Source: CAYLSV01 sp964386435 (lineage in GTDB: Bacteria > Planctomycetota > Phycisphaerae > Tepidisphaerales > Tepidisphaeraceae). From it: a stretch of DNA of 35,592 nucleotides. Below are positions 1 through 7,978 of this stretch, one piece after another. The DNA lies in the NCBI GenBank assembly GCA_964386435.1, contig CAYLSV010000035.1, positions 1 through 35,592 on the forward strand, in the 5' to 3' direction. Every line of letters begins with the position of its first letter. Positions within the stretch are counted from its first letter, which is position 1. A program made the translations under genes and the position numbers. The notes below the pieces were generated by a model, which did not search any database, was not told the DNA's origin, and saw nothing but the letters and a program-made list of their open reading frames with translations.

Positions 1-1
1 G

Positions 2-1069
2 CTCGCCGCCGGCGACGACGCCGAGGCGGCGACCCGGGCGAGGGTGCTGCTCCGCGAGCTTGATGCCGAGGACGTGTTGGCCGCCACGCCGATCACGCTG
101 AAGCTCGATGCAGTGCCCCCCGCCGACGCGCTGGAGCGGCTCGAAGATTTGATCGGCACCGGCTTCGACGTGGACTACGACATGCTCGACGGCCCGCCGG
201 TGAGCATGGACCTCGCCGACGTGCCGTTGCTCGAGGCGGTGCGGCAGGTGATGCCGGCGGTGGGCGTGCAGATGGACGCGGAGTACGGCGTCAGCCTGCA
301 CCCCTGGGGCGACGACGGCTGGGAAGGCTACCCCGCGGTCGACGCCGGGGCCGTGCGGATCGAGGCCCGCAGCATTCGACTCGATTACCAACCGTACGTC
401 GACTTGTCCGGGCAGCAGGTGCGACAGGATGAGAAGAAACTGCGGTTCACCTTCTTGGCCATGACCGAGCCCAAGCTCTCGGTCTTCGAGCCGCCCACGC
501 TCAAAGTCACCGAGCTGCGGTTGCCCGGCGGCAAAACTCTTGAGCCGGTAGTCGACCCGTTCACTCGCTTCGGCCACAACGTCGAGTCGCGGGTGTTTCA
601 CTCGCTGGCATACTCGGCGGGCGTCGAGTCAATCGATGACCTGCCCGAGAAGCTCGAACGGCTCGCGGGCGAGGTGGTGTTCAGCGTGACGGTGCAGTCG
701 TTGGATGTCGAGGCCGACGACCCGCAGGCAGAGGGGTTGAACCAAACGATCAAGGGCACCACGCTGCAGACCACGGCAATCTTTCTGGCCGAGGACCAGT
801 GGCGGGTCGATGTGACCATCGACAACACCGGCCCGATGAGCAGCGACGACCGGTTCCTCGAGTTGCTGCACCTCGTGCTGGCCGACGGCACGGAGATCGC
901 CGCGCATGATCATGAGATCGACCGGCAGTGGAACCACGTGACGGCGAAGCTGTGCTTCGGCGACCGCGACCTGGAGAACCCGCCGGTCAAGTTGCTGTGG
1001 CGGGTGCCGATTGAGGTCGAGGAGCGCGTTGTGCCGTTCGAGTTCCGCGACCTGCCGCTGCCGCGATGA
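2..1069 (+). CDS. Secreted HEAT/STN-like protein, 5' end cut off by window edge
   Basis: The frame is open from base 2, with no in-frame stop before the first possible start (GTG at 44), so the gene probably begins outside the window. The first visible residues (ending RARVLLRELD) match the end of the HEAT-like repeat in the next gene (ARGQRLLREIE). A segment resembling the STN (secretin/TonB short N-terminal) domain follows: TPITLKLDAVPPADALERL, then VSMDLADVPLLEAVRQVMP. The rest is a beta-rich region without a family I recognise. It is a tandem paralogue of the gene 24 bases downstream, sharing order of parts and phrases such as the EARSIRL/EVRSLQF strand and the TEPKLSVF/TDPKLQTT strand. 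A secreted or periplasmic location is inferred from the paralogue's signal peptide. The molecular role is unknown. Confidence 0.8.
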   Translation, partial: LAAGDDAEAATRARVLLRELDAEDVLAATPITLKLDAVPPADALERLEDLIGTGFDVDYDMLDGPPVSMDLADVPLLEAVRQVMPAVGVQMDAEYGVSLHPWGDDGWEGYPAVDAGAVRIEARSIRLDYQPYVDLSGQQVRQDEKKLRFTFLAMTEPKLSVFEPPTLKVTELRLPGGKTLEPVVDPFTRFGHNVESRVFHSLAYSAGVESIDDLPEKLERLAGEVVFSVTVQSLDVEADDPQAEGLNQTIKGTTLQTTAIFLAEDQWRVDVTIDNTGPMSSDDRFLELLHLVLADGTEIAAHDHEIDRQWNHVTAKLCFGDRDLENPPVKLLWRVPIEVEERVVPFEFRDLPLPR

Positions 1070-1093
1070 GCTGGTGTCGTGTACGATGCGGGC

Positions 1094-2416
1094 ATGAAGG
1101 CGCACCTGCTCGCGGCAATTTTGGCAGCCTCGGCCGCGACGGCCACGCTCGCCCAGCCCGCCACCCAACCGGCAGCGGTTCCCTCGGCCACGCCCTCGGC
1201 AATTCCCTCGGCCGCGGCAGAGATCGACGCGCTCATCGCTGATCTAGCCGCCGAGCAGTGGGTGGTGCGGGAGAAGGCCACCCGCCGGCTGCTCGACATC
1301 GGCGAGCCGGCCGCCGCGGCGCTGCAGCGGGCCACCGACGGCAACGCCGACGCCGAGCTCGTCGCCCGCGGCCAGCGGCTGCTCCGCGAGATCGAGCGGT
1401 CCCGCAAACTCACGCCCACGCGGATCACGCTTGATCACGTCGACGCGCCGGTCACGGAGATCGTCGACGATTTGTTCCGCCAGGCCCAGATCCCGCCGGG
1501 CCGGCAGTGGACGCGGCTGCGTGACAACCTCGAGGGGCAGACGGCCACCGTGCGGGTCGACGGCGTGCCGTTGTGGGACGCGCTGAAGATCGTGTTGCCC
1601 GCGTGCGGGCTGCAGGTGGTGCCGCAGAACCAGAGCCTGGATCTCCAGCCCGGCGACGGGGCGTGGCCCGACTACCCGTCGTTCAGCGGCGAGGGCGTTT
1701 ACCTCGAGGTCCGGTCGCTGCAATTCAACCGCAGCGGCAACATCGACCTCGCCAACGGCCCGATGAATGTCAGCAGCAACGCCTCGCTGCAAATGTGGCT
1801 CTTCACCGACCCCAAGCTCCAAACCACCGGCTCGGTCGGCCTCTCCCTCACCCGCGTCGAGGGCACCGACGGCCGCGAGATGACCGCCCGCGACAGCAAC
1901 CGCTGGAACAACGGCAACAGCGGCCCGGTCCGCCTGGTCACCGCCCAGATCGACCTCGGCGACACCCTGCCCCGCGGCATTGGGGTCGTCGAGGGCGAGC
2001 TGGTGCTGGACGTCGCCGTCGACTCGCTGGAGATCACCGTCGACGACCCGATCGGTGCCGAGCCCAAGGCCGTCTCCGTCGGCGAGCAGGCGTACACCAT
2101 CCACCCGGTCCAGCGGTCCGACGAACGCCGGCTGGCCGTCGAGATCGAGCTCACCGGCCGCAACATCCACCACAATGAGGTGCAGAGCGCGCTGGTCAAC
2201 GTCCGCCTGGAGGACGCCGAGGGCCGCCGCGTGCCGGGGCAAATTGCTCAGTTCAACCACCGCGACGGCAACGCCGTGGTGACGCTCAACTTCCGGGCCG
2301 AGCAGGAGTTCACCCCCACCCGCCTCGTTTGGCCGGTGGTGACGGAAACCGACCAGCAACGCATCCAGTTCCGCGTCACCGACATCGAACTCCCCGAAGC
2401 CCTGCGCGGCATCTGA
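1094..2416 (+). CDS. Secreted HEAT-repeat protein with STN-like domain
   Basis: This 440-residue protein starts with a signal peptide (MKAHLLAAILAASAATATLA), which is why ATG 1094 is preferred over the in-frame GTG at 1079. A Pro/Ala/Ser linker (about 21-42) leads to one HEAT-like repeat (about 44-101: AEEQ-type helix, VREKATRRLLDIGEPA, LLREIE). An STN-like segment follows (about 108-178: ITLDHVDAPVTEIVDDLF, then TVRVDGVPLWDALKIVLP), as seen at the N-termini of secretins and TonB receptors. The C-terminal 260 residues look beta-rich and have no recognised family. It is the second of two tandem paralogues, and a GTG-started gene follows after 4 bases, so an operon is likely. No catalytic motif was seen. 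A structural or binding role in the periplasm is inference only. Confidence 0.85.
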   Translation: MKAHLLAAILAASAATATLAQPATQPAAVPSATPSAIPSAAAEIDALIADLAAEQWVVREKATRRLLDIGEPAAAALQRATDGNADAELVARGQRLLREIERSRKLTPTRITLDHVDAPVTEIVDDLFRQAQIPPGRQWTRLRDNLEGQTATVRVDGVPLWDALKIVLPACGLQVVPQNQSLDLQPGDGAWPDYPSFSGEGVYLEVRSLQFNRSGNIDLANGPMNVSSNASLQMWLFTDPKLQTTGSVGLSLTRVEGTDGREMTARDSNRWNNGNSGPVRLVTAQIDLGDTLPRGIGVVEGELVLDVAVDSLEITVDDPIGAEPKAVSVGEQAYTIHPVQRSDERRLAVEIELTGRNIHHNEVQSALVNVRLEDAEGRRVPGQIAQFNHRDGNAVVTLNFRAEQEFTPTRLVWPVVTETDQQRIQFRVTDIELPEALRGI

Positions 2417-2420
2417 TCAC

Positions 2421-3369
2421 GTGGCCCATCCTCAAGCCCCCGAAGCTCCGCAGAAGTTACCGGCTCACCCTGATTCCCGAGTCAACACTTGGACACGTCG
2501 CACGCTTGCCGCCGCGGCGGTCCTGCTGCTGCTGCTCGCCGTCGGCGGGTTCGCGGGGCGATGGGTCTGGTGGCTCGATCTGCCCAACCACTTCCGGCCG
2601 CACCAGTTGATTGCCGCGCTGATCCTGAGCCCCTTCGCCGCGGCGGCCGGGTGGCGGTGGGGCGGCGTGGCACCGCTGGCCATTGCGGTCCATGCGGTCG
2701 TCCTGCTGCCGCGTGCGCCGTCGCCGGATGAACCAACGCGAACCCTCGCCTTCGCCAACATCGGCGGCGCGGACGAAGCGGCGTGGCGGGATTGGCTGGC
2801 CGCCGTCGACGCCGACGTCGTCATGTTGTTGGAGGTGGAAAGCGAGCCGACGCTGCCCGGCTACCGGACGGTTCTGGCCAACCCCCGCCCCGACAGCCGC
2901 GGCACGTTCGTCGCCGTCCGCACCGGCGCTTCGGCCACCGCCGACTTGCTGACGCTGCGGCCGGACCTGACCGATCGCGAGTACCCGCACGTCCGCCTCG
3001 ACCTCGAGGGCAAGCCATTTGACGTGCTGCTCATCCACCTCGCCCGCCCGACCCGACCCGCCGAACAACAAGCTTTCGCCAACGCCATCGTCGACTGGGC
3101 GACGACCGTCGACGGCCCGGCGATCGTCGTCGGCGACTTCAACNNNNNNNNNNNNNNNNNNNNNNNNNNNNNNNNNNNNNNNNNNTTCGCTGCGAACCGC
3201 GGGTTTCCGACGTGCCGCCGGCCTCGCCGGCACCTGGCCTCACGCGGCCGGGGCACGCATTGACCACGCCTTCGCCTCGCCCTGCGTTGCCCTCGATCAA
3301 CACGTCGGCCCACCCCTCGGCGGCGACCACCGGCCGATCCTGCTGCACCTCGCCGTCGGCCCCGGTTGA
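2421..3369 (+). CDS. Endonuclease/exonuclease/phosphatase family membrane protein (interrupted by N run)
   Basis: The N-terminus (about residues 29-97) has two or three hydrophobic segments. An EEP-fold domain follows (start about 107): FANIG, DVVMLLEVES (metal-binding Glu), LLIHL and VVGDFN just before the N run. After the gap the family's C-terminal signature continues (ARIDHAFASP, then GGDHRPILLHLAV), but in a different frame. The 42 Ns therefore do not give the real length; a gap of 41 or 44 bases would restore one frame. Known relatives are membrane-anchored EEP proteins that hydrolyse phosphodiesters. The substrate cannot be told here. The start is GTG 2421, 4 bases after the previous stop. 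The frame break is best read as an assembly artefact, not a pseudogene. Confidence 0.8.
3144..3185. other. Assembly gap (42 N)
   Basis: A run of 42 N lies inside the EEP-family gene, right after the GDFN motif. The coding frame before the gap and the frame after it differ by one base, so the true sequence here is not 42 bases long. Homologues usually have roughly a dozen residues at this place, which suits 41 bases. Confidence 0.95.
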
Positions 3370-3436
3370 AAAGCGGCCGGACAGGCTCCTAAAAATGTCG
3401 GCCCGTCCCGCCACCCGCACCGACCAGTCAGCCATC

Positions 3437-4354
3437 ATGAGCATTGCCAGCATCAACGAACGCGCCGCCGAAGAATTCTACACCCGCGGCCACGAGGCCG
3501 AGCAGAAGGGCGATTTCCACAAGGCCATCGACACCTACGAGCTCGCCCTCGCCGAGGACCCCGACCACGAAATGGCCAGCTTCCGCCTGGCCCTCTTGCT
3601 CGACCGCGCCGGCGACGACGACCGGGCCATCGAGCTCTACGAGAGCCTGACCGCCGGCGGGCAGGTGAAAATTAACGCGCTCATGAACCTCGCCGTCCTG
3701 TACGAGGACCACGCCCGATACGACGAGGCGATGCGCTGCCTGAACGCGGTGCTGGAAACCCAGCCGAACAACGCCCGGGCCAAGCTGTTTGCGAAGGACG
3801 TCGAGAGCGCCCGCGGCATGCAGGTGACGGCCGACAACCGGCCGCGGACCACGCGCGACGCGGTGCTGGACATCCCGATCACCGACTTCGAGCTGTCGAT
3901 GCGCAGCCGAAACGCGCTGAAGAAGGCCGGCATCCACACGCTGGGCGACTTGCTGATGGTGCCCGAGCAGGAGTTGCTGGCGTTCAAGAACTTCGGCGAG
4001 ACGAGCCTGAACGAGATCAAGAGCCTGCTCGCCAGCCGCGGCCTGCGCCTCGGGCAGGCGCTGGAAGAAGGCAGCGACTTCGAGGCCCCCGAGATGGACC
4101 TCGGCCCCGTTGGCGGCGCAGGCCGGGCGGTGCCGGAGGACGTGCCCGACGAGCTGGCCGACCGCCACGTCACCGACCTCGAACTCAGCGTCCGCAGCCG
4201 CAAGGCGCTGCAACGCTTGAACATCCAGACCATCGGCGAACTCGCTAGCCGCAGTGAGGACGAACTGATGGGCTGCAAAAACTTCGGCACCACCAGCCTC
4301 AACGAGATCAAACAGGTCCTCGCCAGCTTCGGCCTGGGCCTGCGCCGCGATTGA
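3437..4354 (+). CDS. TPR protein with two RNA polymerase alpha C-terminal-like domains
   Basis: This 305-residue protein has TPR repeats at about 8-122 (GHEAEQKGDFHKAIDTYELA; ALMNLAVLYEDHARYDEAMR). Two helix-hairpin-helix domains follow, very like the C-terminal domain of RNA polymerase alpha: residues 146-208 (ITDFELSMRSRNALKKAGIH, KNFGETSLNEIKSLLASRGL) and 244-303 (VTDLELSVRSRKALQRLNIQ, KNFGTTSLNEIKQVLASFGL). Aligned by eye to E. coli alpha, the DNA-contacting Arg265, Gly296 and Ser299 equivalents are kept in both copies. Asn268 is kept only in the first copy, and the Lys298 position is Thr in both. No alpha N-terminal domain is present, so this is not RpoA. It may bind UP elements or transcription factors; that is inference. 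The start was chosen because the TPR begins there. An intrinsic terminator follows at 4382. Confidence 0.9.
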   Translation: MSIASINERAAEEFYTRGHEAEQKGDFHKAIDTYELALAEDPDHEMASFRLALLLDRAGDDDRAIELYESLTAGGQVKINALMNLAVLYEDHARYDEAMRCLNAVLETQPNNARAKLFAKDVESARGMQVTADNRPRTTRDAVLDIPITDFELSMRSRNALKKAGIHTLGDLLMVPEQELLAFKNFGETSLNEIKSLLASRGLRLGQALEEGSDFEAPEMDLGPVGGAGRAVPEDVPDELADRHVTDLELSVRSRKALQRLNIQTIGELASRSEDELMGCKNFGTTSLNEIKQVLASFGLGLRRD

Positions 4355-4381
4355 ACCCGCGGGTCCAAATAAGCCACCGAA

Positions 4382-4414
4382 AGCCCCCGCCGCCTCCTAG
4401 AGGCGGTGGGGGCT
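4382..4414. terminator. Bidirectional terminator hairpin
   Basis: A 15-bp stem (4382-4396 with 4400-4414) closes a three-base CTA loop, with a single C/T (G-U) mismatch. It lies between the convergent ends of the TPR/alpha-CTD gene (4354) and the RNase D gene (4473). There is no clear T-tract on either side, so efficiency is uncertain. Confidence 0.7.
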
Positions 4415-4472
4415 GTGACGATGTTGTGCCCCAAGGTCGGGTGCGAGCTGTTCCGCATCCTTTTGCGACACA

Positions 4473-5750
4473 TCAAGCGGGCGACCAGCTCAGTTCCACC
4501 GGCTGTCCACCGAGTAGTTGCTTGACGGCGTCGCCGACGGCGTTGGCACGCCAGGTGGTAAACAGGGGATGATCGCTCACGTCCTGGCCTTTCTGGTGGC
4601 GGAGGGCGAGGTTGACGACGTCAGTGCGGTTGGCGAGAAGGCCGGGGTCGAGGCCGCGGCTGTGGCAGAGGGCGGCGAAGGCGGCGTGCAAACCCTCGGC
4701 GGCAAACTTTTCGGAGGGATCGGGCATTAGCGGCGGGCCGATGGGAGTGGTGTCGCCCTTCGGTGCGTCATGGCCGGCTTGCCAGGCGGCAACGATGTCG
4801 TTGCCGACGCGGGCGGCAAGTGGTCGGGGAAAGTGCTTGATGCCGCCGAGCTCATTTGCCGTGAGTTTCTTCTTGCGGGCGAGGTGGACGAGGATTTCGT
4901 CCTTCAGCAGGGCCCGCGGCGGCAGATCGGCCTCGCGTGCGGCGGCGTCGCGCCACTCGACCAGCGCCCGCAGCACCGGCCGCTGGGGCGGCTCGACGTT
5001 GCCGCCGCCCTTGACCCGCCGCACGGCGTCGTCGAGGCTGTAGACGTAGCGGTCCATCGCGCACTGTTCCTCGCACGCCGCCGCCGCCCACTCGGCGTGC
5101 CCGAGTTCCGCCAGCTTCTCATCAAGTACGGCGGTGATGCGGGGCAGATATCGCACGTCATCGGCCGCATAATCGAGCTGCCGCTGCGAGAGGGGCCGCT
5201 CGGACCAATCGGTGAAGGTGAAGCCTTTGGGCAGCTTCACCCCCGCCAGCTCCGCCGCCAGCTTCGAGAGGGCCGAGGGCCAACTCATGGCAGCGAACCC
5301 GGCGGCGAGCTGCGTGTCGAACACGTTCGCGGGCGGCTTGTTGATGTGCCGGACGATCGGCTCCAGATCCTGCTCGCCGGCATGCACCAGTTTACGCACC
5401 GCCGGGTCGGCCAGCAGATGCCACAGCCCGTCGAGCGATGGCACGCTCAGCGGGTCGATGAGTGCCACCTCCTCCACCGTCGCCACCTGCACGACGCAAA
5501 GCTGCGGGTGGTAGGTCGTTTCGCCGATGAACTCGGTGTCGTAGGCGAAGCTGCCGGCGTCGGTGAGCCGCTGCAGCAACGCCGACAGGCCGTCGTCGGT
5601 GGTGACGAGCGTGGGCTTGCCGGTGGGGATCAGCGGGTGGTCGGGGATTTTCCGCTTTTTCGCCGGGCCGTCGTCGTGTGCTTCGGCGTGGCGGCGGGCG
5701 CGGTGGCGGCTGCGGAAATCGCGTTGTTTGGCGGCGTGCTGGTGGGGCAT
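4473..5750 (-). CDS. rnd: Ribonuclease D
   Basis: This is a 425-residue DEDDy 3'-5' exoribonuclease. Visible motifs are Exo I at 70-74 (YDTEF, D71 and E73), Exo II at 123-128 (HAGEQD, D128) and Exo III at 194-198 (YAADD, Y194 and D198). A HRDC-type helical domain follows, around PVLRALVEWRDAAAREADLP and KHFPRPLAARVG. Family members trim tRNA precursors and other structured RNAs in the cytoplasm. The N-terminal 40 residues are basic and His-rich (KQRDFRSRHRARRHAEAHDD). The frame extends to 5870, but that part looks like non-coding upstream DNA, so ATG 5750 is chosen. The gene is divergent from the receiver-domain gene and converges on the 4382 hairpin. Confidence 0.92.
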   Translation of the reverse strand: MPHQHAAKQRDFRSRHRARRHAEAHDDGPAKKRKIPDHPLIPTGKPTLVTTDDGLSALLQRLTDAGSFAYDTEFIGETTYHPQLCVVQVATVEEVALIDPLSVPSLDGLWHLLADPAVRKLVHAGEQDLEPIVRHINKPPANVFDTQLAAGFAAMSWPSALSKLAAELAGVKLPKGFTFTDWSERPLSQRQLDYAADDVRYLPRITAVLDEKLAELGHAEWAAAACEEQCAMDRYVYSLDDAVRRVKGGGNVEPPQRPVLRALVEWRDAAAREADLPPRALLKDEILVHLARKKKLTANELGGIKHFPRPLAARVGNDIVAAWQAGHDAPKGDTTPIGPPLMPDPSEKFAAEGLHAAFAALCHSRGLDPGLLANRTDVVNLALRHQKGQDVSDHPLFTTWRANAVGDAVKQLLGGQPVELSWSPA

Positions 5751-5902
5751 GAACGACTCGGGCCGCCATGATGCGCCACCGCAACGCCCCCGGCAACCAC
5801 CGGGCTTCGGGCAAATCATGGAGCGGCATTCATTGGCACCCCGATTGCGAACTCTGGGGCGTGGACCCACAACGATGCGTCAACTCGGGCCCGCCTTGCG
5901 GC

Positions 5903-6277
5903 GTGGCGCGGGTGCTGATCGTCGACGACGACGAACACATCCGCACCGCACTGGGCCGCCTGCTTCGCCAGCACGGGTGGCAGGTGCAGGAGGCCGACTG
6001 CGCCGAGTCGGCCGCGCCGCTGGTGGACGATCGCTGCAGCCTGGCGATTGTGGATATCGAGATGCCGGGCGTGGGCGGCCTCGTTTTTTTGCGGGAGTTG
6101 CGCCGGCAACACCCGAGGGTTCGGCGGCTGATGGTCACGAGCCACGATTATGAATCTCTTGACGAATCGCCCGCCGAGGCGTTTCTTCGCAAGCCTGTGG
6201 ACCCCAAGCAGTTGTTGCGGGTCGTCAGCGGGTTGATCGGTGAACCGTTGCGGCCGCGCAACCGTACCATCCGTTGA
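5903..6277 (+). CDS. Single-domain response regulator (receiver)
   Basis: This is a receiver domain of about 124 residues with no output domain. Key residues are the acidic pair in VLIVDDDEHIR, the phospho-acceptor Asp in LAIVDIEMPG (D51 from GTG 5903), the Thr in LMVTSHD and the Lys in FLRKPVD. The start is uncertain. An ATG at 5768 would add 45 residues that do not resemble protein and lie in the promoter region shared with rnd, so the GTG at 5903 next to the first beta strand is preferred. The stop overlaps the next gene's ATG (TGATG, one base), so the two are likely translated together. That links phosphorelay signalling to the radical SAM gene; the link is inference. Confidence 0.82.
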   Translation: MARVLIVDDDEHIRTALGRLLRQHGWQVQEADCAESAAPLVDDRCSLAIVDIEMPGVGGLVFLRELRRQHPRVRRLMVTSHDYESLDESPAEAFLRKPVDPKQLLRVVSGLIGEPLRPRNRTIR

Positions 6278-7617
6278 TGCCGGCCCTCTGTTCGCCACCA
6301 TCGGTTGCCGCCGTTGCCGTGCCTCCTTCGGCCGTCGTGCCGGTGGTGAAGCGGGCACCGGAGAAGAATTCGGTGCGTTACAAGCTGGCCGTGCTGGCCG
6401 ACGCGGCGAAGTATGACGCTTCGTGCGCGAGCAGCGGCAGCCGGCGGAAGCGGCAGCCGGGGCAACTCGGCAACACGAACGCCATCGGCATTTGCCACAG
6501 CTACACGCCGGACGGCCGGTGCGTGTCGCTGCTGAAGATTTTGCTGACGAATTTTTGCGTCTACGACTGCCAATACTGCGTCAACCGCGTCAGCAGCGAC
6601 GTCGAGCGGGCGCGGTTCAGCGTGCAGGAGGTGGTCGACCTCACGCTCGATTTTTACAAGCGGAACTACATTGAGGGCCTGTTCCTCAGCAGCGGCGTGA
6701 TCCGCGACGTCGACTACACGATGGAGCAGCTCATCGCCGTGGCCAAGTCGCTGCGGACGGTGCACAAGTATAACGGCTACATCCACTTGAAGGCCGTCCC
6801 GCTGGCGTCGCCGGAGCTTTTGGCCGAGGCCGGAAAGTGGGCCGATCGGCTGAGCGCTAACATCGAGTTGCCGCGGCAGGCGGATTTGGATCTGCTTGCC
6901 CCGGAGAAGAAGGTCGCCGACGTCGACGACACGATGACGACCCTGAGGCAGGGCATCGACGAGGCCAAAGCTGAGCGGAAGGTCATCAAGTCGGCCCCGC
7001 GGTTCGCCCCGGCCGGGCAGAGCACCCAGATGATTGTCGGGGCGACCCAGGCAAGTGACGCCGACATCCTGGAGCAATCGAGCCGGATGTACGGGCGGTT
7101 TAACCTCAAGCGGGTCTACTACAGCGCGTACAGTCCGATCCCGCACGCCGACGACCGCCTCCCGGCCCAGCGGCCGCCGTTGGTGCGGGAGCATCGCCTG
7201 TACCAGTCCGACTGGCTCATGCGGTTCTACGGCTTCCGGCACGACGAGCTGACGACGCCCGATGAGCCGGAGCTATCGCTGGAGCACGACCCGAAGCTCG
7301 GCTGGGCCTTACGGCACCGGGCGTACTTCCCGGTCGATGTGAACAAGGCAAGCCCCCGTCGCATGCTCCGCGTTCCCGGCCTCGGCAAGCGCAGCGTCGG
7401 CCGGCTGATGACGCTCCGCAAGCACCACGCGATTCGCCTCGAAGATTTGCAGCGGCTCCGCATCCCGATGCGCAAGGTCCGCCCATGGGTGCTGACGGCG
7501 GATTGGAACCCTGACGTTTTGCGGCTCGACAGCGACACGCTCGCCAACCGCATCCGCGTGCCGAAGCAGTTGGAGCTGTTCAGCACCGCAACGAGCACGA
7601 TCACCGGCGAGGTTTGA
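6277..7617 (+). CDS. Putative DNA modification/repair radical SAM protein
   Basis: This 446-residue protein has the radical SAM cluster motif CxxxCxxC at C94, C98 and C101 (TNFCVYDCQYC). Nearby family phrases include KLAVLADAAKYDASCASSG, GICHSYTPDGRC and IEGLFLSSGVIRD. A helix-hairpin-helix region lies near 353-400 (DVNKASPRRMLRVPGLGKRS). This matches the radical SAM family usually encoded beside an unusual uracil-DNA glycosylase and assigned to DNA modification or repair. It is predicted to bind a 4Fe-4S cluster and S-adenosylmethionine in the cytoplasm. The usual glycosylase partner is absent on either side here. ATG 6277 shares a base with the stop of the receiver gene upstream; a TTG at 6274 is also possible. 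The actual reaction is not known. Confidence 0.88.
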   Translation: MPALCSPPSVAAVAVPPSAVVPVVKRAPEKNSVRYKLAVLADAAKYDASCASSGSRRKRQPGQLGNTNAIGICHSYTPDGRCVSLLKILLTNFCVYDCQYCVNRVSSDVERARFSVQEVVDLTLDFYKRNYIEGLFLSSGVIRDVDYTMEQLIAVAKSLRTVHKYNGYIHLKAVPLASPELLAEAGKWADRLSANIELPRQADLDLLAPEKKVADVDDTMTTLRQGIDEAKAERKVIKSAPRFAPAGQSTQMIVGATQASDADILEQSSRMYGRFNLKRVYYSAYSPIPHADDRLPAQRPPLVREHRLYQSDWLMRFYGFRHDELTTPDEPELSLEHDPKLGWALRHRAYFPVDVNKASPRRMLRVPGLGKRSVGRLMTLRKHHAIRLEDLQRLRIPMRKVRPWVLTADWNPDVLRLDSDTLANRIRVPKQLELFSTATSTITGEV

Positions 7618-7978
7618 ACCACACAGACTGCTCGCGCATTCGCGACAGCTTGCCCAACCGGCGCAACTGGACCCGTCCTAGATTATCGGCGGCATGCGTC
7701 GTCTCGCTCATCCTGCCCCCGCCTTACGGCTTGCCTTGCAACCGGCCGGTCCCATAATGGCCGGCAGACCAGCGGTGCGGGCCCGTGTTCTCGGGGTTGT
7801 GCCGGTTGCCTCACCAAAGCGGGTTGCCCGCGGCGCCGATATCACCGGCAACGGGCCGCACAAGCGGTTCACCGGCACGCCCGGCACAATTGGCATTGCC
7901 CACAATCGTGTGGCATGTCTTGCGTGACCCGGACACGCCGGATTCAAGGATCAGCGAGAAATTGCCACGAGAGATGCC
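7618..7978. other. Intergenic region before the HTH-receiver gene, with a possible promoter
   Basis: These 361 bases hold no gene I can support. A 77-codon frame at 7694-7927 has no recognisable protein features and is mirrored on the other strand, as is common in GC-rich DNA. A weak sigma70-like pair is TTGCCT (7731-7736) and CATAAT (7753-7758) with 16 bases between, which would give a leader of over 200 bases. A small CCGGCC/GGCCGG inverted repeat (7742-7747, 7759-7764) overlaps it. Confidence 0.4.

Noticed and set aside
7694..7927. 77-codon open frame in the 361-base intergenic region
   Set aside because: It shows no protein-like pattern, has an equally long frame on the opposite strand, and lacks a ribosome binding site.
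7900..7930. Sigma-54-like GG/GC promoter (TGGCATGTCTTGCG)
   Set aside because: The GG and GC elements are too close (8 bases between instead of 10).
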